From Allobosea sp. (GTDB lineage Bacteria; Pseudomonadota; Alphaproteobacteria; Rhizobiales; Beijerinckiaceae), in contig NZ_JAFKFX010000041.1 in assembly GCF_017308075.1 (NCBI RefSeq), positions 1 to 64,000 on the forward strand: a DNA stretch of 64,000 nt. Direction: 5' to 3'. Numbering within the stretch: the stretch's first letter is position 1; each line of letters begins with the position of its first letter. Below the pieces are notes generated by a model. It did no database searches and was not told the origin of the DNA. It saw only the letters and a list, made by a program, of their open reading frames with translations. Below, in pieces: positions 9,302-18,800 of this stretch. A program made the position numbers and the translations under genes.

Positions 9302-10717
9302 TCAGCCCAGGACCTTGTCGTAAACGGCCTTGACCCGCTCGGCGTGCCGCTCTGGCGAGAAGAATGCGGCCCGGCTGCGCCCGCGGCTCGCCAATTCCGC
9401 GCGTAGATCGGCATCGGCATCGAGGGTCCGGATCGAATCGCGGATCGCCTCGATCTCGTAGGGGTTCACCAGCATGGCGGCATCGCCCGCGACCTCGGGC
9501 AGGGAACTGGTCGTCGAGGTGATGACGGGCGTTCCCAGCAGCATCGCCTCGAGGATGGGCAGGCCGAAGCCCTCGTAGAGCGAGGGAAACAGCACGGCCC
9601 GCGCGCCCCTGATCAGCGATATCAGCGATCCTCGCGGCACATAGGGCAGGCGCTGGACGCGGCGCTCCGGCCGGATATGCGAGCCGTCGAAGCGCCAGCT
9701 CAGCAGGCGCTCGTCCTGGAGCGTCTCGAGATCCTTGTCGTATTGCCAGCCGAGGCCACCGACGAGAATGAGCGGCCGCGTCGATCCGGAAGCTGCATAG
9801 GCTTCGACCAATCGCGAGATGTTCTTCTTCGGCTCGACGGCGCCGAGGAACAGAAAGTACTCCTTGAAGGCGAGGCCATAGCGGTTCTCGATATCGCGGG
9901 CCACCACATCATCCGAGGTGGAGACGAGGGCTTCGTCCAGCGAGACGGACTGCCATGTGTTGGTGATCCGATTGTCCGGAATGTCGAAGAATTCCTGTAC
10001 GTCACGACGCGTATGCTCGGATACGGTGACGATATGATCGGCCTCTTTCACGAGATGCCGGATCATCGTGTAGAAATACTTCTTGTTGTCCAAAGTCGCG
10101 TAGGGCAGGCGCAGCGGAACGATATCGTGGATGGTATAGATATTGGCCGCGCCCTTCACGAAGGCCGGGGTCGGGCGGGTCACGTGGAACAGATCGTGAC
10201 GCCCCTCGGATTTCACCGCCATTCGCCGCCCGAAGCGATTGAAGTGGAGAAATGCGCGCTCCCAGAACCGGACGGCCCCATGCGTCGGATGGCGCCTCTG
10301 CGCGGTGGTACCGGAACCAGGGTCGAGAACGATGCGCGGCGCCGGCAGGCGCTGGGTCCGGGCGCCCGCAGGCACGCCGATCGTCCAGTCGACCGCACGG
10401 CCGATCATCTTGAGCGGATCGATGGTCTTCGGAGCGGCCGCCTCGTTGAGAACGACTTCGGACAGGAGAGCCTCGCGCCGGTTGATGGCGCGTTCGATGC
10501 CGATCAACAGCTCGACGTCATGACCGAGGCCGGTCGCGGTGCTCGCGAGATTGCGGGCATAGGTCGCGATTCCCGTGCCCTGCTTGAGCGTCATCGCATG
10601 GGCTTCGAGAAGGATGTTCTTCGGCACCGGCTGGGTCCCTGTTGGCGATGTGTCGTCGAAAGCCGCCGATGACGGAGTGGGCGCAGCCTCGCGTGCCACG
10701 GGACGAGGAGAGGTCAT
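9302..10717 (-). CDS. GT4-family glycosyltransferase
   Basis: A 471-residue GT-B fold enzyme of family 4 (glycosyl transferases group 1). The donor site is seen in PSLYEGFGLPILEAMLLG, including the E-x7-E pair, and in FLGAVEPKKNISRLVEAY. The ATG at 10717 overlaps the stop of the oxoamine synthase as ATGA, so the two are translationally coupled and this is the last gene of the PKS operon. A frame opening further upstream (to 10786) is disfavoured because it would run into the preceding gene without a better start. It probably adds a sugar to the PKS-derived lipid in the cytoplasm; donor sugar unknown. Confidence 0.9.
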   Translation of the reverse strand: MTSPRPVAREAAPTPSSAAFDDTSPTGTQPVPKNILLEAHAMTLKQGTGIATYARNLASTATGLGHDVELLIGIERAINRREALLSEVVLNEAAAPKTIDPLKMIGRAVDWTIGVPAGARTQRLPAPRIVLDPGSGTTAQRRHPTHGAVRFWERAFLHFNRFGRRMAVKSEGRHDLFHVTRPTPAFVKGAANIYTIHDIVPLRLPYATLDNKKYFYTMIRHLVKEADHIVTVSEHTRRDVQEFFDIPDNRITNTWQSVSLDEALVSTSDDVVARDIENRYGLAFKEYFLFLGAVEPKKNISRLVEAYAASGSTRPLILVGGLGWQYDKDLETLQDERLLSWRFDGSHIRPERRVQRLPYVPRGSLISLIRGARAVLFPSLYEGFGLPILEAMLLGTPVITSTTSSLPEVAGDAAMLVNPYEIEAIRDSIRTLDADADLRAELASRGRSRAAFFSPERHAERVKAVYDKVLG

Positions 10718-12075
10718 TCGGCCCCGCCGCGCAGAATCTGCTTCAGCGAGGCGTCGCCGAGGTTCCGCACTTCCCGGACCAGACAATCGACGGCGTCGTC
10801 GATCTGGGCGTCGCTATGGGTGGCGTTGATGAAGAAGCGCAGACGCGCCGCCTTCTCCGGCACCCCCGGCGGCACGATCGGAAAAGCGTTGACGCCCTGA
10901 TCGAGCAGGCGCTCGGCCAGCATGACGGTCGGAACTGTCTCGCCGATGACGATCGGAACGACGCCGAAGCCCCAGCTCTCGCCGGTGTCGAGGCCGGCCT
11001 GCCGCGCCCGCTCGCGGAAGCGCTGCGATTGCCGCTGCAGGCGCAGGACACGCTCCGGCTCGCGCCGCATGAGATCGAGCGCCACGGTGGCGGCGACCGC
11101 GTTGGTCGCCGGCATCCCGACGCTGTAGACGAAGCCCGGAGCCTGATGCTTCAGCAAATCGACCGCTGCGGCGCAGCCCGCGACATATCCGCCGCAACTG
11201 ACGAGCGACTTCGACAATGTTCCGAGCCAGAGGTCGACGCCCTGCGGGGCGATGTCCTGATGCTCGAAGATGCCTCGTCCGCTCCGCCCGAGGACACCTA
11301 GACCATGGGCATCGTCGATCATCAGCCAGGCGGAGAAGTCCGTCTTGATCTCGATCAACCGCGCGAGGTCGGGGCCGTCGCCATCCATCGAGAACAGACC
11401 CTCGCTGACGATCAGCACCCGCTCGAACTGGTGCCGGTCCGCCTCGAGCATGGCCTGGAGGGCATCGAGATCATTGTGGGGGAAGATTCGTCGGGTCGAG
11501 CCGGCGAGCTGAGCGCCGACCACGACACAATTGTGGATCAGCGCGTCGTGAAGGATCAGATCGCGCGGCCCGAGCAGCGTGGCGATCGCCGATACCGCGC
11601 CGGCATGGCCGGACACGAAGGCCACGCAATCATCGGTCTCGTAATTGCGGGCGAGCGCACTCTCAAGGTCCCGATGGACCCGGCGCTCGCCTGCGGTGAT
11701 CCGGCTGGCCGAAACGGAGCTGCCGTATTCCGCTACCGCCTTTGCGATCGCATCGGCGATCTCCGGGTGACCGTTCAGACCGAGATAGTCATAGGAGGCG
11801 AAGTTGGTGACCTGCCTGCCTTCGACGACGGAGGTCGCGCCCGCCCTGGCCTCGTGGAGGCGATAATACGGGCTCTCCAACTTTGCGAAGTCGGCAAAGC
11901 TCCTCTGGAACGCCATCTGCTGATAAAGCGGATGATCCTCGAAAGCCATGCTGACGCGCGGCAGATTCCGAACGCCGCGACCGGCCAGGGCCGGTGCGGC
12001 TTGCGGAATCTCCTCCATCTGCACCAGGAGTTTCGCCAGGGCGCCGTCTGAAAGGGGGCGGTTGTCGTGGCTCAT
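10714..12075 (-). CDS. Alpha-oxoamine synthase (serine palmitoyltransferase/AONS family)
   Basis: A PLP-dependent fold-type I enzyme of 453 residues. The Schiff-base lysine is Lys289 in LGTLSKSLVSCGGY; the PLP-contacting DDAHGLGVLGRSGRG spans about 254-268; SYDYLGLNGHPE near 94-105 is typical of this family. Members condense an acyl thioester with a small amino acid, losing CO2, to give an alpha-amino ketone. The gene starts inside the PKS stop (ATGA, 12072-12075), and the PKS has no thioesterase, so the enzyme probably releases the polyketide from the ACP by this condensation, as Fum8 does in fumonisin synthesis. The amino acid (Ala, Ser or Gly) cannot be told. About 50 extra N-terminal residues may be an ACP-docking segment (inference). 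Confidence 0.93.
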   Translation of the reverse strand: MSHDNRPLSDGALAKLLVQMEEIPQAAPALAGRGVRNLPRVSMAFEDHPLYQQMAFQRSFADFAKLESPYYRLHEARAGATSVVEGRQVTNFASYDYLGLNGHPEIADAIAKAVAEYGSSVSASRITAGERRVHRDLESALARNYETDDCVAFVSGHAGAVSAIATLLGPRDLILHDALIHNCVVVGAQLAGSTRRIFPHNDLDALQAMLEADRHQFERVLIVSEGLFSMDGDGPDLARLIEIKTDFSAWLMIDDAHGLGVLGRSGRGIFEHQDIAPQGVDLWLGTLSKSLVSCGGYVAGCAAAVDLLKHQAPGFVYSVGMPATNAVAATVALDLMRREPERVLRLQRQSQRFRERARQAGLDTGESWGFGVVPIVIGETVPTVMLAERLLDQGVNAFPIVPPGVPEKAARLRFFINATHSDAQIDDAVDCLVREVRNLGDASLKQILRGGAE

Positions 12076-12851
12076 TCGGCGGCGGCGCGGCGAGGCTGAC
12101 GAACCATCGTCTCGATCTGGCTCGCCTGTTCGGGTGAGATATCCATCTTCGAATGCACGTTCGCCAGCCTGATGATGGTCGCCTGCATGCTCTCCGCCGA
12201 GGCCGGATCGGTCTCCTCCTCGGCCTGATCCAGCTGGTCGACGATGGAGCCCGCCATGTCGAGGAGGCTGCGGTCGCCGGCACCCACCACCGTGATCTGG
12301 ACGTCGATCGCCGCCTCGAGTGCCATATGCAGCTCCAGAGCCATCAGCGAGTCGAGCCCGAAATCGGCGAGCGGCCGCGTGAGGTCGACATTGCTTTCCG
12401 CCATGCGCAGGATCTCGGCCACCTCTCGGCGCAGGACGCCCGTCACAATCCCGATGGCCTCCTCGCGGCTCTTCCCTCGCAGGCTGGAGCCGAGGTCTTC
12501 GGCATGGGCCGCGCGCGCCTCGCCGCCGGGATTGCCGAGATCGATGAAGGCCGCGCTCTTGAGCAGGTTGAGTTTCTCGGCCCCTGCACCCGGTGTGATG
12601 CCCGCGAAGAACTGCACGGGATCGACGGCGTTGCCGAGTCTCAGGAGCCGGCCGAGATGTGCCAGAGCCTCGAAAGACCGCATCGGCACCACACCGGTCG
12701 CCCGGCGCAGCCGCTGCCCGAGGCGCTTGTCGCGGGCGATGAGGCCGACATCGGAGATGGCGCCCCAGCCGATGGCGAGGCCGGGCTTCCCCAGGCTCCG
12801 GCGGCCGCGCATGAAGCCTTCGAGGAAGCCGTTCGCCGCGACATAGGCGCT
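12072..12851 (-). CDS. PKS C-terminal part after in-frame stop: end of KR, ACP
   Basis: The same reading frame as the large PKS continues here after the TAG at 12852-12854. The first codons read SAYVAANGFLEGF, the KR segment that carries the catalytic tyrosine; then comes GWGAISDVGL, typical of the KR C-terminal end. The acyl carrier domain follows, with its phosphopantetheine serine in FGLDSLMALEL (residue about 2384 of the full frame). If translated separately, the first ATG is at 12812, which would exclude the KR tyrosine but keep the ACP. The gene ends in an ATGA overlap with the oxoamine synthase. With read-through or a corrected base the whole PKS would be 2475 residues. Confidence 0.85.
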   Translation of the reverse strand, partial: SAYVAANGFLEGFMRGRRSLGKPGLAIGWGAISDVGLIARDKRLGQRLRRATGVVPMRSFEALAHLGRLLRLGNAVDPVQFFAGITPGAGAEKLNLLKSAAFIDLGNPGGEARAAHAEDLGSSLRGKSREEAIGIVTGVLRREVAEILRMAESNVDLTRPLADFGLDSLMALELHMALEAAIDVQITVVGAGDRSLLDMAGSIVDQLDQAEEETDPASAESMQATIIRLANVHSKMDISPEQASQIETMVRQPRRAAAE

Positions 12852-12854
12852 CTA
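12852..12854 (-). other. In-frame TAG interrupting the PKS KR domain
   Basis: On the minus strand the frame reads ...LIGSPG, TAG, SAYVAAN.... KR domains usually have Gln at this place (GSPGQ-x-AYVAAN), and CAG to TAG is a single C-to-T change. The stop lies between the catalytic Ser (about 2205) and Tyr (2219). Coding quality is unbroken on both sides. It is a true nonsense mutation, a base-calling error, or (least likely) a suppressed codon. Confidence 0.9.
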
Positions 12855-15800
12855 CCCGGGACTGCCGATCAGCGTCGTCGCTGACGAATAGGCGACGAAG
12901 AAATCGAGCTGATGGTCCGCGGTCGCCTCTGACAGGTTGATGATGCCGTCGACCTTGGTGCGCAACACCGCCTCGAGCCGTTCCGGCGCGAGATTGGCGA
13001 TCAAGCCGTCGTCGAGATGCACCGCCGCATGGATCACGCCGCGAAGCGGGCCATGGTCGCGGGCGAGACGCGCGACGGTCTCCCTGACGGCAGCTCCATC
13101 GCAGATGTCGAGCGCTTCGACGATGACCTGCGTACCAGCGGTCCGCATCTCGGCGAGCTGCGATGCGAGCTCCTCGTCCACGGCGCCGCGGCGGGAGAGC
13201 AGCGCGACATGCGAGGCGCCCTTGCGTGCGAGCCATTGGGCGGTGGCGAAGCCGAGGCCTGCCGTGCCGCCGACGACGATATGGAGTCCGGGCGGAACCG
13301 TGTAGTCCAAAGACGCGAGATCGGTCCGCGCCGTCCGAGGCGGACGGATGACGATCTTGCCGACATGCTCGGACGCCTGCATGGTCCGGAATGCCGCACC
13401 GACTTCGTAGGCTTCGAAGCTGCGATAGGTCAGCGGCCGCAGACCCTGCGTCCGGAAAGCCTCCGACAGCTCGGTCATCATCCCGCGCACCAGATCGGGA
13501 TCGACGGCGAGCAGTTCGTCGAGGTCGACACCGCTATAGGCGATGTTGCGCAGGAAAGGCCGCAAGGCCAGCTGCGTATTGTCGAGAAAGTCGCGCTTTC
13601 CAAGTTCCAGGAAACGCCCGAACGGCTTGAGCAGGCGGAAGCTGGCCAGCATGGCCGGGCCGGCCAGTGAATTGAGCACGACGTCGACGGGGCCGAATTG
13701 CCTGCGGATCTCGCCGGCGAAACGTTCCTGACGCGAATCGAAGACCGCGTCGGCGCCGGCCGCCGTGGCGATGGCGCGTCGCGCCTCGTTGCTCGCCGTC
13801 CCGAAGACACGCGCCCCGTGCAGCTTGGCGATCTGGATCGCGGCGAGGCCGACGCCGCCGGCCGCACCGTGGACGAGGACGTCTTCGCCGGCGCGGACAT
13901 GGCCCCGCGCGACCAGGGCATACCACGCCGTCGAAAAGGCGACGGGGATCGTGGCCGCGGCTTCGAGGTCGAGCCCGTCAGGCGCCGGGAAGAAATGCCA
14001 GTCGGGGCAGGTGATGTGGGAGGCGAACGCGCCGGCGGCGAAGCCCATCACCGGATCGCCCGGCCGCAGCCGCGTCACGCCCGGGCCGACCCGGCTCACG
14101 CGCCCCGCGCATTCGAAGCCGAGTGCCGCGCGGGTCAATCCGGCGCCGAGCAGATCGTCGTCGAGGAGACCGAGGCCGACCATCACGTCGCGATAGTTCA
14201 GCCCGGAAGCGACGATCTCGACCTCGATCTCGCCATCCCGCGGGGCCTCACGCGGCTGGCGTTGCCATTCGAAGCCGTCGAGACCGACGCCATCGGCGAA
14301 ATGGAGGACGGCACGTTCATGCGGACCGAGCGGCGTGTCGAGCGCGATGCCGCGCCGAATACGGCTGACCTCGACGCCCGAATCTGTGATCCGAATGTCG
14401 CGCTCGGCATTGTCGAGCGCGAGAATTCCGGTGAGATCGACGCCGGCCGCATCAGAGATATCGACGAGGCGCAGGTCGATCTCGGGAAACTCGTTGATCG
14501 CGACGCGTGTGAAGGCCGAGACGCCGGCATCCTCGCCCAGGCGAGCGCCGTCGCCGGTATGGGCGTTCTGGGTCAGGACCAGCATGCGGCAAGGCCGCCC
14601 TGCTTCGGCGAGCAGCTTCAGCAGCGCCGCCAGGGTCTCGATGCGCGCAGCCAGTCGGCTGGTGGGCGGCGCGTCCGGGGCCTCGGGCGCGACGACGACC
14701 GTTGCGCGCTCGCCGGGCGGCAGCGCCGCCAGCCAGGTGCCGAGCGCCTCGATGTGGTCGCGATCGACGATCTCGGGATTCGCCAGGCCGTAGCGTGCTT
14801 CGTGAGCGCCGACGATCGCGACATGGTCGGATGCAGCGGGCGCGATGTCGGAGCGGACGGCGCGAGCGCTGGCCAAAGCCAGAACGCGATCCGCGTCGTG
14901 GCCGGTTTCGACGGCGACGACACGTGCCGACTCCAGACGCCGCCGTAAACCGTCCGTCCCGCCCAGCGACGGGTTGCCACGATCCTGCCAGATGGACTGG
15001 GTCGAGCTCCCGAGCAGGAAGGCGAGGTGCAGATCGTCGACGGGCGCGGCGAGCAGGATCGGCGCACCGTCTTCCAGGAGGTCGATGGCGCTGCGCTGCG
15101 CCGCCTCGTTCGTCTCCTGGAACGGCGAGAGCGGCATGCCGAAGCTGATGAGCGCATCGAAGCGCCACGGGGCCGATTTCTCGCTCCCGTCGAGGACCAG
15201 CATGTCGAACAGGCTGCCGACGCCCGGCCAATGCCGCTGCTCGTCGGCCCTCGCGGCGTTGGCGACAGCGAGCATGACCTTGATGCGCCCTTCGCGGGTC
15301 GCGGTCGCCAGCGCTTCCGCCAGTCCGCTGTTCCAGTCGCCGGCGACGAGCACCCGCAGCGGCCGCGTGGCGGCCGCAGTCCAGAGGTCAAGCGTGTGGC
15401 CGACCGTATCGCGCAGCGGCCCGGAAAGCCCGAGCAGGCTCCACTGGTCATGAGCGAAGCCGGCGGGACGCGTATCGATCTCGCCGGTGCGGAGGAACGG
15501 CCCGGCTTGGGTCAATGCCTGCGCCGCCAGGCGCAATTCGCGGTTCGCCGCCGGGAAACGCTGCATCAGCGTGCCGAGCAGGGCTTCCGGCGAAGGCATG
15601 GCGAAGGTCGCGGAGAGCCGTGTGCCGGCCTCGGTGCTCTCCAGCCCTCCCGCCATGGCGAGAATGTCGCGCGCCATCCCGAAAAGCGGCTGGGCGGCTG
15701 TAGCAATCACACCACTGGTCGCGGCGCTCTCGAAGCTGTCGCCGCTCTCCGGCGGCAAGAGATCGCAACAGAGCTTTCGCGCCAGGGAAACGGCGAAGGC

Positions 15801-18800
15801 CTTCAGCAGCAGCGAAAGCTGCTTCGCCTCGCCGGGTTGGCCCCGACCGGGGTCGGCCGCAGCGAGCGGAGGCGGCGGCAGGGCGACGGGAGCGACCGCC
15901 AGACGCTCCTCCCGAAAAGTCCGCTCGACCATGAAGGGCTTGACCAGATGGACGGAGCGCAGGACCGCCGCCTCGATCGAGGCGACGAGTTCGCCCCGAT
16001 CACACATGAGGGAGACGGAGAGCGTCTTGAAGCGGTCGGTTTCCCGCAGCAGCTTGGTCACCGAATGCGTGATCTTCGCCCCCGGCTTCCAGACGCGGAT
16101 CTGCCGGAAACGGATCGGGAGATGCGCCTTGCGCTCCCCGTCCCGCTGCGGCCGCGCGAGGAAAAGCCCGTGGAAGCTTCCGTCCAGCGAGACGGGGTGC
16201 AGCACATGCAGGTCGTCATAGGCTCCGACGCCGCCATCAGGCACGGAGAGGCGGCTTTCGCCAACGGTGTCGTCGCGCCGTGTCGAGAGTACGACCTGGA
16301 AGCGCGGTCCATAGTCGAGACCTGCGCGCTCAGCCGCAGCGTAGATTTCCGCGCCCTCGTTCAGGATCGGGTTCTCGACCGCGGGGATCTCGGGCGTCTG
16401 CGCCGCAGAGGCGGTGTGCAGCGGCCCGAGTACGCCGCGGGCGTGCAGTATCCAGTCGCTGCCGGCGAAACGGCGCCGGCTCCAGATCTCGATCGTCCCG
16501 GTATGCTCGAAATGGCGGGTCGAGATCTCGCGCGTTTCGTCATCGGCGAAGGTCATCGCCTTGGTGATGTCGAATTCCGCGATCTCCAGGGGCACTGCCC
16601 CGAACAGCTCCCGGCTGGCCGCCAGGGCCAGCTCGATCAGCGCCGCCGCGGGCATCACCACGCCGCCATCGACCCTGTGATCGCCGAGATAGGGCAGCAA
16701 GACCGGGTCGAGCAGATTGCGCCATTCCGGCGAACCGTTTGAAACGCGCGCTCCGAGCAAAGGGTGTAGCGGCAGGCTTGCTATCAGGCGACCATGGGCG
16801 TTGAGCGCTTCGCTCGTGCCGTCGAAGTGATACTGCTCCGGCTGGAACGGATATGGCGGCAAGGCTTCAACCGCAGCCGGCGGCTCGCCGAAAACGGCCT
16901 GCTGCTCGTGCCGGACGCCATTGACCACCATGCGAGCGACCACGCCGCGGATCGGATCCCGATCCGCAGGGTCGCTTGCCGACAGCGTCGACAGGATCGG
17001 GTTCTGGGCCTGGCTCGCCCGCAGGATATCGGCGATCGGTCCGACCAGGATCGGGCGCGGGGCGATTTCGACGAAGGCAGCTTCGGGATGGGCCGCCAAT
17101 GCCGCCTCGATCGCCTCCGCGAAGCGCACGGGGCGGCGGATATTGTGCCACCAATACGACGCGTCCAACATGGCGGGAGCCAGCGAATGCCCGGTCACCG
17201 TCGAATAGAACGGGATCTGCGGCTCCTGGCCGGCTATCCCGCCGAGGTCGCGCAGAAGGCCCTCGCGCACGACCTCGAGCGCCCGCGAGTGGAAGGGATA
17301 ATCGACCGCCAGGGGCACGCTGGCGATCCGGCTTCTGCGCGCCAGCCGGGCCAGGACGTCGAGCTGCTCAGCGGGCCCCGACACCGTCGTCGAGGACGCG
17401 CTGTTGTAGGCCGCTATATCGACCTCCGACGTGCCGGCCTGCCGAATGAGATCCTCGACATTGGCCGGGTTGCTCGCCAGAACCAGCATACGGCCTTTGC
17501 CGCGCACCGTTTCCTGATGCCGGCTTCGCTTGTGCATGACCCGCAAGGCGTCGCGACGCGACAGCAGCCCGCAGCATTCCGCCGCCGCGACCTCGCCGAC
17601 GCTGTGGCCGAGCGCGCCGAGGGGGCGGACACCATACTCTGCGAGAACAGCGGCGAGAGCCGACTGGATCGCGAAGATCAGCGGTTGTGCCACCGAGGTG
17701 AGCTCGAGCTGCTCGTCCGGGACCCCGTCGCGCAGATGGTCGGCGATCGACCAGCCGGCGATTTCGGCATAGAGGCGATCAATGTCGTCGATCTCGCGCC
17801 GGAAGGACGGATTGGTCCGATAGGCCGCGACGCCCATCTGCGCGAATTGCGCACCATTGCCGCTGAATACGAAGACTGCGCCGCGTTCCGCCCCGTGAAC
17901 GACCGCGGCCGCGCCGCGCCCCTGCAAATCGGAACCCTGGCCGAATGCGCGCAGGCTCGCGGCCACATCCGCCGCTGCGGTAGAGCCATCCGGGACGGCA
18001 ATGGCCAGTCGATGCGGCAGCAATTCGCGCTGATGCGCGAGGGCGCTCGCGACGCGCGCGACGGCGCGTCCATCCGCAACCGTCTCGGCGATCTGCAGCG
18101 AGCGGGTCTTCAATGCGTCGGCCGTGCCGCCGGAGACGAGCAGCACCTCGGCCTGGCGCGCGCCTGATCCGTTCGTTCCGGCAGGTTCAGGTTTGTGATC
18201 GCGCGCCGCGCGCAGGATCGCGTGTCCGTTCGTGCCGCCGAAACCGTAATTGCAGACGCCGGCGAAAAGATCCCCGTCATCGGAGGTCAGTGTGAGCGGC
18301 TGCGTCAGTGGCGACAGATTGAGCTCATCGAAGGCGATCGCCGTGTTTCGCTCTTCGGTGAACAGCGAGCGGGGTGCGAGGCGATGCTCCAGCGCCAGGC
18401 TCGCCTTGAGCAGACTGGCCAGCCCGGACGCCGCTTCCAGATGGCCGATATTCGATTTGACCGATCCGATCGGCAGCGGCGCACTGCGTCGCCGACCCAG
18501 CCCCTCGCCGATGGCGGCGGCCTCGATGGGGTCGCCGATCTTCGTGCCCGTCCCGTGCGCTTCGACGAATGCGAGCGCTTCGGGCGCGATCCCCGCTGAC
18601 CGGTAGACCGTCTCGATCAGATTCTGCTGCGATTCCTGCGAAGGCAGCGAGATGCCGTTCGTCCGGCCGTCCGCATTCGTGCCGGCGGCAACCACCACGC
18701 TGCGGATACGGCGGCCGGCAGCGACCGCTTCCGGCTCCCTTTGAAGCAGCAGCACCACGGCCCCTTCGGAACGGACATAGCCGTCCGCAGCCTCGGAAAA

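Noticed and set aside
12852-12854. Pyrrolysine or other recoding of TAG
   Set aside because: No pylT/pylS or suppressor tRNA is seen, and a KR domain gives no reason for a special residue; mutation or sequence error is simpler.
12076-13236. An upstream extension of the oxoamine synthase frame into the PKS
   Set aside because: The added sequence lies in a different frame from the PKS KR/ACP domains and is Arg-rich without homology; the ATG at 12075 with ATGA overlap is the natural start.
15027-16742. A 571-codon plus-strand frame inside the PKS
   Set aside because: Antisense to the DH to pseudo-MT region of the PKS, with Arg/Gln-rich composition and no domain.
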